A stretch of 64,000 nucleotides of DNA from Adhaeretor mobilis (GTDB lineage Bacteria; Planctomycetota; Planctomycetia; Pirellulales; Lacipirellulaceae): positions 3,087,178 to 3,151,177 of the forward strand of contig NZ_CP036263.1 of assembly GCF_007741515.1 (NCBI RefSeq). The letters run 5' to 3'. A program made the position numbers and the translations under genes. Positions 18,200 through 26,658 of the stretch are shown one piece after another (the stretch's first letter is position 1; the number at the start of each line of letters is the position of its first letter). The notes beneath the pieces were generated by a model. The model saw only the letters and a list, made by a program, of their open reading frames with translations, searched no databases and was not told the origin of the DNA.

Positions 18200-19477
18200 C
18201 TATTCCGCACTTTCACTTTCCTCAGCTGGTTCAGAGAGGTCGACGTCGTGGCCCATGACGGCCAGGAGCTTGACAATCGTCGCATCGGCTTTATCGCCAC
18301 CTCGGCCCACATAGTGGATACGTCCCTCGGCATCCAAAATGAACGTCGTCGGCCAACTTTGAACTTGCCACTTATTCGAAATCTGGCCGCGCGTCGCTGC
18401 CTTGCCATTCCAAAAACTTCGCCACGTCAGGTTCTCTTCCTTTGCGGTTTTGCGAGCTTCTGCGACATCTTTATCACTGTTTACGCCAATCAACGCGAAA
18501 GGCTTGTCCGCCAGTTTCTCAACGAGATACCGCTCGTGTGGGAACATGGCACGGCAAGGCTTACACCAACTGCCCCAGAAAGCGATCATTACGACCTTTC
18601 CACGATAGTCGCTCAGTTTGAATTCATGCTCCTCAATATCTTCGGCCACGATATCTGGGGCTATGCGACCCACTGAGAGGTGCTGAATCTTGAACAACCC
18701 ATCTTCCACAAACTTACTAATATTGACGTGTTGACCAGACTTGAGCACAACGTCTGAGTAATCCTCAGCAAGCGTCTTGTAGAGGGCTTCGATTTCAGAA
18801 TCTTTCACTGCAAAATTACGGAAATAGTTGGATTCAGCTTCCGAGTACCTCTTGAGCGTATCCGGGGCGGTCTCAACATTCTCCCTTAGACTGCGAGCCC
18901 TGTCGTATGTCTTGAGCAAAGTGTAAATCGCGGCTGCTTTGACGCTTTGACTGGAAGAACGTTCAGCAAGAGACTTCAATTGAACCTCGTATGTTTTGGT
19001 GGGTACGCGATACGGAATCAAACGCACCATCACCTTGGCCAGTTCTTCTGAATCAGCATGATGGTCAACCAACGCCTGCATCGATGCTGCCTTGTCTACT
19101 TTGTCCGAAGTGTTATAGGCTATCCAGGCGTGTGCCGAAGCGGCGATCTCTGTTCCAGGATGCGCATCGGCAAGCTCCTTGAATTTGATGCTGTACTCAC
19201 TGTAGGACGGGCGTTGCTTCATGATGGCAGCTTTATCTTCTTTCTTGGCATCGCGGTATTCGATCTGCCACGCGAGCGCCAATTTCAAGTGAGCGTCCGC
19301 AAGTTCGGCAGCAGGATTTTCAGTAGCCTTATCTGTAGTCGCCTTCTCATCAACCGCCTGGCCTTCACTGGTCTTGGGGCTTGCCGACGGTTGCTCGGCG
19401 GCAAAGGCAGCCCTCTTGTGTGCTTCGCAGACTGCCAGAACCAAGCAGAATAGATATACTAGCCATTGATTTCTCAT
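18200..19477 (-). CDS. TlpA-like thioredoxin-domain protein with helical N-terminal region
   Basis: A 425-residue secreted protein. A signal peptide (ending near AAFAAEQ) precedes a low-complexity Lys/Ala/Thr linker. Then comes an alpha-helical TPR-like region (about 55-270) and a redoxin domain with strand VVMIAFWGSWCKPC (CxxC about residues 304-307), NSDKDVAEARK and the cis-Pro strand SWPTTFILDAEGRI. It probably acts as a periplasmic thiol:disulfide reductase. It is 142 bases downstream of the desulfurase/dioxygenase/rhodanese fusion on the same strand and may be the last gene of that sulfur operon, handling thiol or persulfide redox; that link is inference. Confidence 0.8.
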   Translation of the reverse strand: MRNQWLVYLFCLVLAVCEAHKRAAFAAEQPSASPKTSEGQAVDEKATTDKATENPAAELADAHLKLALAWQIEYRDAKKEDKAAIMKQRPSYSEYSIKFKELADAHPGTEIAASAHAWIAYNTSDKVDKAASMQALVDHHADSEELAKVMVRLIPYRVPTKTYEVQLKSLAERSSSQSVKAAAIYTLLKTYDRARSLRENVETAPDTLKRYSEAESNYFRNFAVKDSEIEALYKTLAEDYSDVVLKSGQHVNISKFVEDGLFKIQHLSVGRIAPDIVAEDIEEHEFKLSDYRGKVVMIAFWGSWCKPCRAMFPHERYLVEKLADKPFALIGVNSDKDVAEARKTAKEENLTWRSFWNGKAATRGQISNKWQVQSWPTTFILDAEGRIHYVGRGGDKADATIVKLLAVMGHDVDLSEPAEESESAE

Positions 19478-19619
19478 AGTGTTTTGTCCTTGAAATTAGT
19501 TGATTTGTCCCATCAGGTTACAGCTAGAAACCAAGTCTGGCTCGAAGCGTCGATATTCTAGTGCCTAACACGCGCGAAATTTTTGCAGCCCCCTTGGGCG
19601 TCCCCTGGTGAAACCTGCG

Positions 19620-22016
19620 CTAGATTGCATATTCCATTTCCTCTGCTTCAACAACTTCGCGGCTCGGAGAGATCCCCAACGCAATGCCGCCGGCGATTTG
19701 CCAAGCACCAGACAGGCCGAGTCGCCGAGCGACTTGGGCTGCCTTGGAGCTACGATTGCCGCTACGGCAAATAAAGATCACCTCTTGCTTTTGCGGATTG
19801 CTACTAGCAAGAAACTTGGCCAGAAAATCACCAAGCCGAGTCAGTGGTACATTTTTTGGCGGAGAGTCAAGACCCAAAGATGTCCAGTTCTGTGCAAACG
19901 CAAATTCGTGAGCTTCACGGACATCGACAATCAAGGAGTCTTGATGCTGCCGAAAGAATTCTGAGAGCTGACTTGAATCAACATCAATGGAAGAGGCGGC
20001 TTGGTCTGCTGGGTAGTTCTCAATTCGGCCACATACCAATTCACAGTTTGTTTCGTCTGTGATCTCACTATCAACTTCCTTTTTCGTGGCCAGATAATCC
20101 TCAACCGATAACAAAGACACAGGATCTAATATCTGTGCTAACAGCTGGTTGTGCTGTCGCTCTGAACACAAGGTCGTGACAAACCCCATGTTGTAATCAT
20201 GCGTAGGGCAGATGATGCTGTTATCTGCAATCACGCGAGGCAGATTTCGAAGTGAATCCAGCAACGACTCAGCTGCGCTTGTTGCGAAGTCAGTCCGACC
20301 AATCCCACCAATTAGTAAGGTATCACCTGTAAACGCAAACCGAACCTGATCCGATTCAAGCCGCCCGTCTACCGGCTTGCCCACCAAGTAAGCCTGCCCG
20401 TCCACGGTGTGCCCTGGCAATGGCGTTCTAGCAATGACTTTTGTCTTCGAGAGATGGATAGCCGCGGCATCGCTCTCATCACTAAGAACAACTTGCCCGT
20501 TGGGCTCACTCGGCCACCCCAAGATGTCCGTAGAAGCATGTTGGTCTAGCATGCGACTGCCGAGACGGCTCACTAACTGTTCACGAGGAGAATCATGATC
20601 CACATGCTGGTGCGTGTCGAGAACAGCAACCACTTGAAGTTCTTGGCAGTGAACGATGGTTTCAATTCGATCTAGCAGCTCCTCGAAAGGATCAACTATG
20701 ATACATTTGCGAGTGGTTGCATCACTAAATATCCATGAGCACATAGACCCATTCTTGAGTTGTAGTAGACCCTCGGATACTTGGTCTGAATTCACATGGA
20801 GGTCACCGTTTCTTATGATGCATGCCTTGGCTAAGGCTGTCCCTGCCTCTGCAATCCTGGAGCATGCCGCCTCGACGTCTGCGGCTTGGGTTGCTGGCCC
20901 AAACGACAAGCGGATCGCACCGTCGCTCCTCCAGGCGGGCAGACCCATTGCCTCAAGTACGTAAGATCCTTGGACCGCTGAGCCGCAGGCCGACCCAGAG
21001 CTCACTCGAATCCCTGCCGCATCAAACAGATCTAGTAGTTCCTTGCCCGCTACCCCAGGTACCGAAAAGTTGATTGTTGTCGGCACCGTTTCTTCGCATG
21101 CAGCGTTGTACTGGATTTCCGGAAATGCCTTTTCTAAGCTGCCTCGTATGCGATCTCGGTATTTCTCTAGGGTAGCGGGACTGCTAAATACGCCTACGTC
21201 TTTGTCCCTGAAAGCTCGGAGTACAGATGCAATCGCAGCAACTCCGGGAAGGTTTTCCGTGCCTCCTCGCGCGCCTCTCTCCTGGCCCCCACCGGCTAGC
21301 AAAGGAGTAAATGGCGATCCTTCACGCACATACAAGATCCCGATCCCCTTGGGAGCATACAGCTTGTGTCCGCTTATTGTTGCATAGTCGATGACGGAGT
21401 CCGATAAGTTCAGCTCCCGCTTGCCCACCGCCTGCACACAATCCACCAACCAACAGACATGATGCTTGGCTTCGATCACTGCTGCTTCGATGGCCTTCAA
21501 ATCATGCACGATTCCCGTTTCGTTGTTCACTGACATCGTGCACAGCAGATGCGCGTTGTTGATGTGATCGCGCAGGAAATCCATATCAAGCTGACCGTGA
21601 CAATCCACAGGCACAGCTAGCACATGGCAATGCAGATCGAGTAACTCATTCCAATGGAGCAATGCTTGTGGAACTGCCTTATGCTCTGTGGCGCCATAGA
21701 GCAGCAAGCCTCGATTAAGATTCGATTCGGCCGCTGCAAGTTTCTGTTTCGCTTGGCAAAGGGCTGAGAAGATTCCTGTTTGAATCGCCTCGGTTGCGCC
21801 GCTAGTAAATACGATGCGGCCTTGGGAAGCCCCTAGAACATCTCGTGCAACTTCTCTAGCAGACTCCAAAATCTGCCGTGCCTGTAAACCTGAAATGTGC
21901 GAACTGCTCGGATTCCCATACAAGTCTTCCATCACTGCATATGCTTCTTTTGCAGCGAGCGGTAGAACACGTGTCGTCGCGTTATCGTCGAGATAGATTT
22001 CTTGTCGATCAACCAT
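19620..22016 (-). CDS. Three-domain sulfur enzyme: cysteine desulfurase + persulfide dioxygenase + rhodanese
   Basis: A 798-residue single-chain fusion. Residues 1-395 are a NifS/IscS-type PLP enzyme with DNATT, the PLP lysine in SGHKLY (K218), the GGGQERGARGGTEN loop and the persulfide Cys in SSGSACGS (C344). Residues about 405-635 are an ETHE1-like metallo-beta-lactamase fold with THQHVDHD (H469/H471/D473/H474), GHT (H536), FTGDTLLIGG (D565) and CPTHDY (H606). Residues about 680-798 are a rhodanese with VDVREAHEF and the active loop CRSGNRSS (C750). The order suggests sulfur removal from cysteine, oxidation of the persulfide to sulfite, and sulfur transfer (possibly to thiosulfate), with no free sulfide. 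TauE-type exporter 25 bases upstream; divergent Lrp regulator. All key residues appear present. The domain calls are firm; the coupled pathway is inference. Confidence 0.9.
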   Translation of the reverse strand: MVDRQEIYLDDNATTRVLPLAAKEAYAVMEDLYGNPSSSHISGLQARQILESAREVARDVLGASQGRIVFTSGATEAIQTGIFSALCQAKQKLAAAESNLNRGLLLYGATEHKAVPQALLHWNELLDLHCHVLAVPVDCHGQLDMDFLRDHINNAHLLCTMSVNNETGIVHDLKAIEAAVIEAKHHVCWLVDCVQAVGKRELNLSDSVIDYATISGHKLYAPKGIGILYVREGSPFTPLLAGGGQERGARGGTENLPGVAAIASVLRAFRDKDVGVFSSPATLEKYRDRIRGSLEKAFPEIQYNAACEETVPTTINFSVPGVAGKELLDLFDAAGIRVSSGSACGSAVQGSYVLEAMGLPAWRSDGAIRLSFGPATQAADVEAACSRIAEAGTALAKACIIRNGDLHVNSDQVSEGLLQLKNGSMCSWIFSDATTRKCIIVDPFEELLDRIETIVHCQELQVVAVLDTHQHVDHDSPREQLVSRLGSRMLDQHASTDILGWPSEPNGQVVLSDESDAAAIHLSKTKVIARTPLPGHTVDGQAYLVGKPVDGRLESDQVRFAFTGDTLLIGGIGRTDFATSAAESLLDSLRNLPRVIADNSIICPTHDYNMGFVTTLCSERQHNQLLAQILDPVSLLSVEDYLATKKEVDSEITDETNCELVCGRIENYPADQAASSIDVDSSQLSEFFRQHQDSLIVDVREAHEFAFAQNWTSLGLDSPPKNVPLTRLGDFLAKFLASSNPQKQEVIFICRSGNRSSKAAQVARRLGLSGAWQIAGGIALGISPSREVVEAEEMEYAI

Positions 22017-22041
22017 AGATAGTCACTTCTGCTGGGTTTCG

Positions 22042-22863
22042 TCAGAAAACCAGCTCCTTTGAAAGCATAAAAAAACCAAACAATAGAGCCAACCAACCAA
22101 AACCAACCTTCAGAGGTCGAGTTGAAACCTTACTCACCAACAAACTTCCAAGCAAAATTCCAACCACTGAGGCTAAGGTAAACCGGATTAGAAAATGCCA
22201 ATTTGCATCAGCCCAAAACATTCTGTCTGCCAACAACCCGGCCAGAGATTTCCCGCAGATGATCGCCAGAGAGGTCCCAATCGCAATACGCATCGGAACC
22301 CCAAGCAAAAGAACTAGGACAGGCACGATAACAAAACCTCCTCCCGCACCCACGAGACCGGTCAATACCCCAACCATGAGCCCCTCCGCCACCAAAAACG
22401 CGATCTTTGATCGGTCAAGGTTTTTCAATTCCAGCTCTCGCTCTGACGATTCGGTCAAAACTTGTTTCTGAAGGATCATCGCCACTCCGGCAACGATCAT
22501 CAGTACCGCGAAGAGAATTAATATCACGAGATCTCTAGTGAGCTGAATACTCCCCACCTGACAGATCTGCTCTGGGATACTCGGCAAGAGTACCCCTCTA
22601 GCAAGAGTGACCCCGAACAAGGAAGGAATACCAAACGCCAATGCAACTTGGTAAGACACTTGTTGTTTTTGCGCGTGTTTGACAGCTCCTACCAGAGCTG
22701 TCACACCAACAATCCATAGAGAATAGGACGATGCCAACACAGGTTTCGTATTACAAAGATAAACGAGGATTGGCAAAGTCAGGATAGAACCTCCGCCCCC
22801 AAGAAGGCCCAAAACAAATCCCATGAAAGTTGCTGCAAGATAACCAGCAATCGATTCGTTCAT
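22042..22863 (-). CDS. TauE/SafE-family sulfite (sulfonate) exporter
   Basis: A 273-residue membrane protein with about eight hydrophobic helices and the two family repeats: GLLGGGGSILTLPILVYL near the N-terminus and GLVGAGGGFVIVPVLVLLL in the middle. The start is set at ATG 22863 (MNESIAGYLAATFMG), which matches the family's usual N-terminus; the frame extends to 22917 without adding a domain. It lies immediately upstream of the desulfurase/dioxygenase/rhodanese fusion, and the two almost certainly share a transcript. An exporter of sulfite or a related anion is what a persulfide dioxygenase would need to clear its product. Confidence 0.85.
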   Translation of the reverse strand: MNESIAGYLAATFMGFVLGLLGGGGSILTLPILVYLCNTKPVLASSYSLWIVGVTALVGAVKHAQKQQVSYQVALAFGIPSLFGVTLARGVLLPSIPEQICQVGSIQLTRDLVILILFAVLMIVAGVAMILQKQVLTESSERELELKNLDRSKIAFLVAEGLMVGVLTGLVGAGGGFVIVPVLVLLLGVPMRIAIGTSLAIICGKSLAGLLADRMFWADANWHFLIRFTLASVVGILLGSLLVSKVSTRPLKVGFGWLALLFGFFMLSKELVF

Positions 22864-23005
22864 TAGAAAAACGGTGTCTCTCTTCCATGTTGCTGGAAAA
22901 GGAAAACTCACGAACAAGCCAAACCGTATAGGTAAGTAGCTGCCACTGAATTAAGATAGAAATGTCGACAATATTGAGATACAATAGTCGGAATAACCAT
23001 CGACG

Positions 23006-23048
23006 TATTGTACAAGTAATAGACTTAGATGGCAATTCACGTACAATA
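23006..23048. promoter_or_regulatory. Inverted repeat in the divergent tauE-lrp promoter region, likely Lrp-type operator
   Basis: TATTGTAC (23006-23013) and GTACAATA (23041-23048) form a perfect 8-bp inverted repeat with centres 35 bases apart. Related half sites (GACAATATTG near 22970, TACAATAGTC near 22979) lie on the exporter side. Spaced dyads in the gap between a divergent lrp-type gene and its neighbour are typical of autoregulated Lrp/AsnC control. Binding is inferred. Confidence 0.45.
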
Positions 23049-23098
23049 TTCCTGCACATCTTACACCCACCGAACAATGCGCGACTGACGGGTTTGCT

Positions 23099-23605
23099 AT
23101 GGGCCTAGACCGAATAGACTTCGAGATACTTCGTGTACTTCAGGATAATGCTCGGATATCCAACAAAGAACTTGCCAACTTACATGGAATTTCTCCTTCC
23201 ACCTGCCACGAAAGAGTGCGACGGCTCAAGGATGGAGGTGTGCTCACAGGCTATAACGCCGAAGTTGACCCCAGCGTTTTTGGCATTAGCTTACAGGCCA
23301 TGATCTCCCTTCGGCTAAGACAACACGACGACATCTCCTTCTCAGCACTGTTCAAAGAACTTTCAGCTAGAGATGAAGTTATCAATGTGTATTTGCTAGC
23401 CGGATCGAACGACTTTTTGGTTCATGTAGCCGCAAGGGATGTAACGCATTTGCGCTCCCTTGTACTAGAAGCCTATTCTGCACGTTCAGAAATCGAGCAG
23501 ATAGAAACTTCACTAGTCTTTGATTTTCATCACCGCACTCATCTTCCCAATTATAGGCTTCCGGAATCCATGGAAGAGAACTTCTCGGAAGGCGAATATA
23601 TCTAG
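23099..23605 (+). CDS. Lrp/AsnC-family transcriptional regulator
   Basis: A 168-residue protein of standard Lrp length. The N-terminal winged helix-turn-helix reads DRIDFEILRVLQDNARISNKEL...HGISPSTCHERVRRLKDGGVL (residues 3-45 with gaps). The C-terminal ligand-binding RAM domain follows (SLQAMISLRLRQH, VYLLAGSNDFLVHVAARD). It is divergent from the TauE-type exporter and the sulfur fusion gene. Relatives such as DecR/CdsR-type regulators respond to cysteine and control its breakdown; a cysteine-sensing role here is inference from context. A decayed copy of this gene's start lies at 33246. Confidence 0.88.
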   Translation: MGLDRIDFEILRVLQDNARISNKELANLHGISPSTCHERVRRLKDGGVLTGYNAEVDPSVFGISLQAMISLRLRQHDDISFSALFKELSARDEVINVYLLAGSNDFLVHVAARDVTHLRSLVLEAYSARSEIEQIETSLVFDFHHRTHLPNYRLPESMEENFSEGEYI

Positions 23606-23930
23606 AATTTTTACGGACATCAAATTCTATTCCGACTGGCCTATCCATCTCAACCTGGGAGGATGTTAGCCAAGAGGGACGACGGACAGTCTGCCTTATC
23701 CCGGACGAAAAGCTGGGCTAAGCACGACGAGTCGCGTCGATTGCACAGCGCACCCATTGCACGGCGTACGAAGCCGCCCGTACAAGCAATGCGTCCAGGT
23801 TCGCAACTTTGCTGCATCACGTCAACGAAGATCGCCTCCCCCTAGCCTCCTTCTACTTGAAGAAGATGGTTTGGCGAAGAGCTGTCTTTCTTCCAACGTC
23901 CCAACGCCGAAAGAATATTTCTCGCATTGC
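23606..23930. other. Intergenic, no gene seen
   Basis: Between the lrp-type gene and the convergent TlpA-like gene. I see only short frames without recognisable domains and no clear terminator hairpin. Confidence 0.4.
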
Positions 23931-25226
23931 CTACTCGGCAGTGACCGTCGCATCCTTACCCTTTTTTAACTGCTTGAGGTGATCGCCGATCGATTTGATG
24001 TACCTTCCTTTGGCAAGAGGCAGTGCTTCCTCTTGAAGCTCAATCGCTCGGTCAAGGTCGCCCCTCTGATGAACAAGGCGGGCAAGAGAATCTAGAACTT
24101 TTACCCTGACTAGGCCCTCGGGATTCTCTTCTCGCAGAACCCGTTCAAGCGAGGAGGTTGCTTTGGTGTGCATCGGCTCTTGCACGCCCTCGCCGCTTGC
24201 CAAGGTGTATCGCGAGACATAATTGCCAAGTGCCAAGTAGGAACTCGGCGCGCCCTCACGTGTCTTGATGATACTGTCATACTGGTCGAGCGCAGCCTTC
24301 TGGTCGTGCTTGAGCAAGCAGGCAAAGATGTAATACTCGATTTGACGTCGTAACATCTCGGTCCGCTGCTTCAGCTGCTTATTTGGGGCATTCTCGATGA
24401 GCGATTCGTACTTGGCCCGAGCCCCGTCTACGTCGCCCTCCTTGATGGAATCAAGCATCTCGCCCCTTAAACCTTCGTAGGCAAGTTCAAACTTTTGGAT
24501 GACCCTCAACTCTTCGGCAAAGGCCTCGCGGTCCCACGTGTCGGAAACGACTTGCTCCAGCGCTTCGCCGAGCCCCAGATGCGGATTGCCAATCCATTCG
24601 ATGTGGCCATCTTTGCCGACGATGAAGGCGCATGGGATACCTTTCTGTTTGGCAGCCACCATGTAGTCTTTGTTGACCGATCTGTCCGGATCGGCGGTCA
24701 GTGTGTACTTTTTCGTGAGTTCGCCGTACGTTACCGGCTCCTCATCGGTGCCTTCTCCCGGAACCTTTCGCTCTAGGAACTTCTCCACTGTCGTTAACGG
24801 GTCACTACTGACGCCGATGATCGTAACGTCACGATCGGCGTAGTGCTGTTGAAGCTCGGCCAAGTGAGGCATGCCACGGATACAGGGCGCACACCAAGTG
24901 GCCCAAAATTCAATGACATAGACATGGCCGTTGGTGAACTTATTGAAGGGCTTGACCTTTCCTTCGGCGGTGGGGAGCCAATGCTCAATGTCGATCTCGG
25001 GGGCGACGTCGCCGGCAGTCAGTAACTTGGAAGTCGTGCGGGCGGGCTGGGCTTGGCCTCTGGCCGGACTACAAGCAAACAAGATGGCGACGACCACCGT
25101 AGTTTGCGCAACGAATGAACTCGCAGCTAGACATTTAGCTGCTAAGTATCGGACTCCTGGCGATCGCCCTCGGCTCATGGGTAGCGCAGAGATCAATAGT
25201 GTTGCGAGAGGAAATGGGTGATGCAT
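23931..25226 (-). CDS. TlpA-like thioredoxin-domain protein with C-terminal TPR-like region
   Basis: Up to 431 residues. It has an Arg-rich N-tail, a hydrophobic export segment (about 30-57, ending PARGQAQ), then a redoxin domain with VYVIEFWATWCAPCIRGMP (CxxC about 110-113), IIGVSSD and the cis-Pro strand GIPCAFIVGKDGHIEWIG. From about residue 230 the protein is helical and TPR-like (EEALPLAKGRYIKSIGDHL at the end). It is probably a periplasmic thiol oxidoreductase with a protein-interaction scaffold. It is a different architecture from the 18200 gene, with the redoxin domain first here and last there. The start may be internal because the first 30 residues look unlike a signal peptide. Confidence 0.78.
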   Translation of the reverse strand: MHHPFPLATLLISALPMSRGRSPGVRYLAAKCLAASSFVAQTTVVVAILFACSPARGQAQPARTTSKLLTAGDVAPEIDIEHWLPTAEGKVKPFNKFTNGHVYVIEFWATWCAPCIRGMPHLAELQQHYADRDVTIIGVSSDPLTTVEKFLERKVPGEGTDEEPVTYGELTKKYTLTADPDRSVNKDYMVAAKQKGIPCAFIVGKDGHIEWIGNPHLGLGEALEQVVSDTWDREAFAEELRVIQKFELAYEGLRGEMLDSIKEGDVDGARAKYESLIENAPNKQLKQRTEMLRRQIEYYIFACLLKHDQKAALDQYDSIIKTREGAPSSYLALGNYVSRYTLASGEGVQEPMHTKATSSLERVLREENPEGLVRVKVLDSLARLVHQRGDLDRAIELQEEALPLAKGRYIKSIGDHLKQLKKGKDATVTAE

Positions 25227-25501
25227 CAGTTCGTCGCTCCATAAACACGGAAGAACAGGAAGGGGATTTCTTCTCAGCCAGCTTAACTGCTGATGCAGTC
25301 AAAAGGAAGCAATAAAGGGGCATGCCACTGCTAAGTTGGAAATAGGCAGCTCGATTTTAATGACTAGTCTCCAGGCAATGTCGCCGGCAGCGCCTCGGCC
25401 CGAAACCGGTGGATCGCGAGGGTGCCGTTAGCAGACGGGTTGGAATTGTTACTGCTGTTGTTTTCGGACGCTGCCGCCGGTCGAGAAGACCTAGACGTGT
25501 T

Positions 25502-26191
25502 TCATGTCGACGCGTGATCCCTGAGGGTGGCGGCGACGAGGAAGGCAAGTTCGAGTGCCTGGTCCGCGTTGAGGCGTGGGTCGCAATGTGAGTCGTAGCG
25601 TTCGGTGAGGTGCGGGTCGTTGATGACGCCGACCATCCACTCGCCGACGTTGTGCAGATCGGCGAGGCCGCCCTGGGCAAGGGCGCGGACGATGTTGAGT
25701 GTGGCGGCCGACTGGTTGTGAGACTGGAGCATGCGTTGTGGATCGGGGGCACGGGCGGGTCCGTTGAACTCGATGGCGTTGACGATGTAGCCGCGGTAAC
25801 TGTGAAGGGATTCGCCGTCTCGGGTCTCCTCTGGTTTTGATCTGGGCTTCACGAGCTGTCCGGCGACGCGACCAACTTTGGCGACGGGCCGACGGCCGGC
25901 GAAGGTGAGAACGGCAGCCATCTGGAGGATGACTTTGAAGAGATCACGAATGTTATCCGAGCTGAATTCGGCGAAGCTTTCGGCGCAGTCGCCACCCTGG
26001 AGGAGGAAGGCGTCGCTGTTGGAGACGGAGGCGAGTTGGCGTTTGAGGTCGGTGGTTTCACCCGCGAAGACGAGTGCGGGAAAGCGGTCGAGTTGGGCGG
26101 TGAGCGCGCGGAAGGCAGCCGGGTCCGGGATAGGAAGGTTGCTGGAGGACAGGTTTGTTGCGCCAAGAGTGGGGGGCCATGGGGATGACAT
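25502..26191 (-). pseudogene. Class II DAHP synthase with internal deletion and frameshift
   Basis: The readable frame gives family motifs LVFAGETTDLKRQL, AFLLQGGDCAESFAEFSSDN, KVGRVAGQLVKPRS, MLQSHNQSAATLN and GGLADLHNV. It then jumps directly to the family's C-terminal end, HCDPRLNADQALELAFLVA. Class II enzymes are about 450 residues; only about 229 remain, so roughly half, including much of the catalytic barrel, is deleted near 25655. The true N-terminus (HSWRNKPVLQQPSYP) is in another frame starting at ATG 26180 and shifts into this frame near 26121-26131, apparently by one extra base. The region appears more GC-rich than its neighbours. It would have made DAHP for the shikimate pathway. 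Confidence 0.8.
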
Positions 26192-26658
26192 TTTGAAATC
26201 TTGGGTATGGGAGGCTAAGGTCGAATGTTGAGATGGAGTAAGGGCGAGGCGTTACGGTTGCTTGAAGACTTCGAGGTGAGGAGTGAATTTTCCCATGGTG
26301 GCGGCGGTCCAGAGTTTTGGTCAGTAGCTTCATGGAAATCCTCCCATGCCTTTCTGTGCGTCAGTTTTTCCTTGGTCGACAACCACCCTCGTGATACGAT
26401 GTTAGAGGTCGCAAAATTAATCAAGTCTAATGTCAGTAAGTGTTGGACAATCTTTAGCCGATCTGAGAAATCGGGTACGCGTTAACGTTTCGTATTGGGC
26501 TTAGCGGCTGGACAGTCGATCCGCGCCGCGCTTGCTTCAAGTTCTTCGACGTTGCCAAAAGGTTTGATGGATGGCCTGAACGCCGCTAATATGCTCGCCT
26601 GCTGGCATACTCGATGAACGGTGGCGACCGAAACAACCGAATCTAAAGGAAAACGTTG
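26192..26658. other. Intergenic, no gene seen
   Basis: About 470 bases between the divergent DAHP synthase remnant and the protease gene. No frame with a recognisable product. AAAGGA just before 26659 serves as the protease ribosome-binding site. Confidence 0.4.

Noticed and set aside
17990..18676. 228-codon rightward protein
   Set aside because: A chimera: the first part is the IS3 transposase end, the rest is antisense to the TlpA-like gene.
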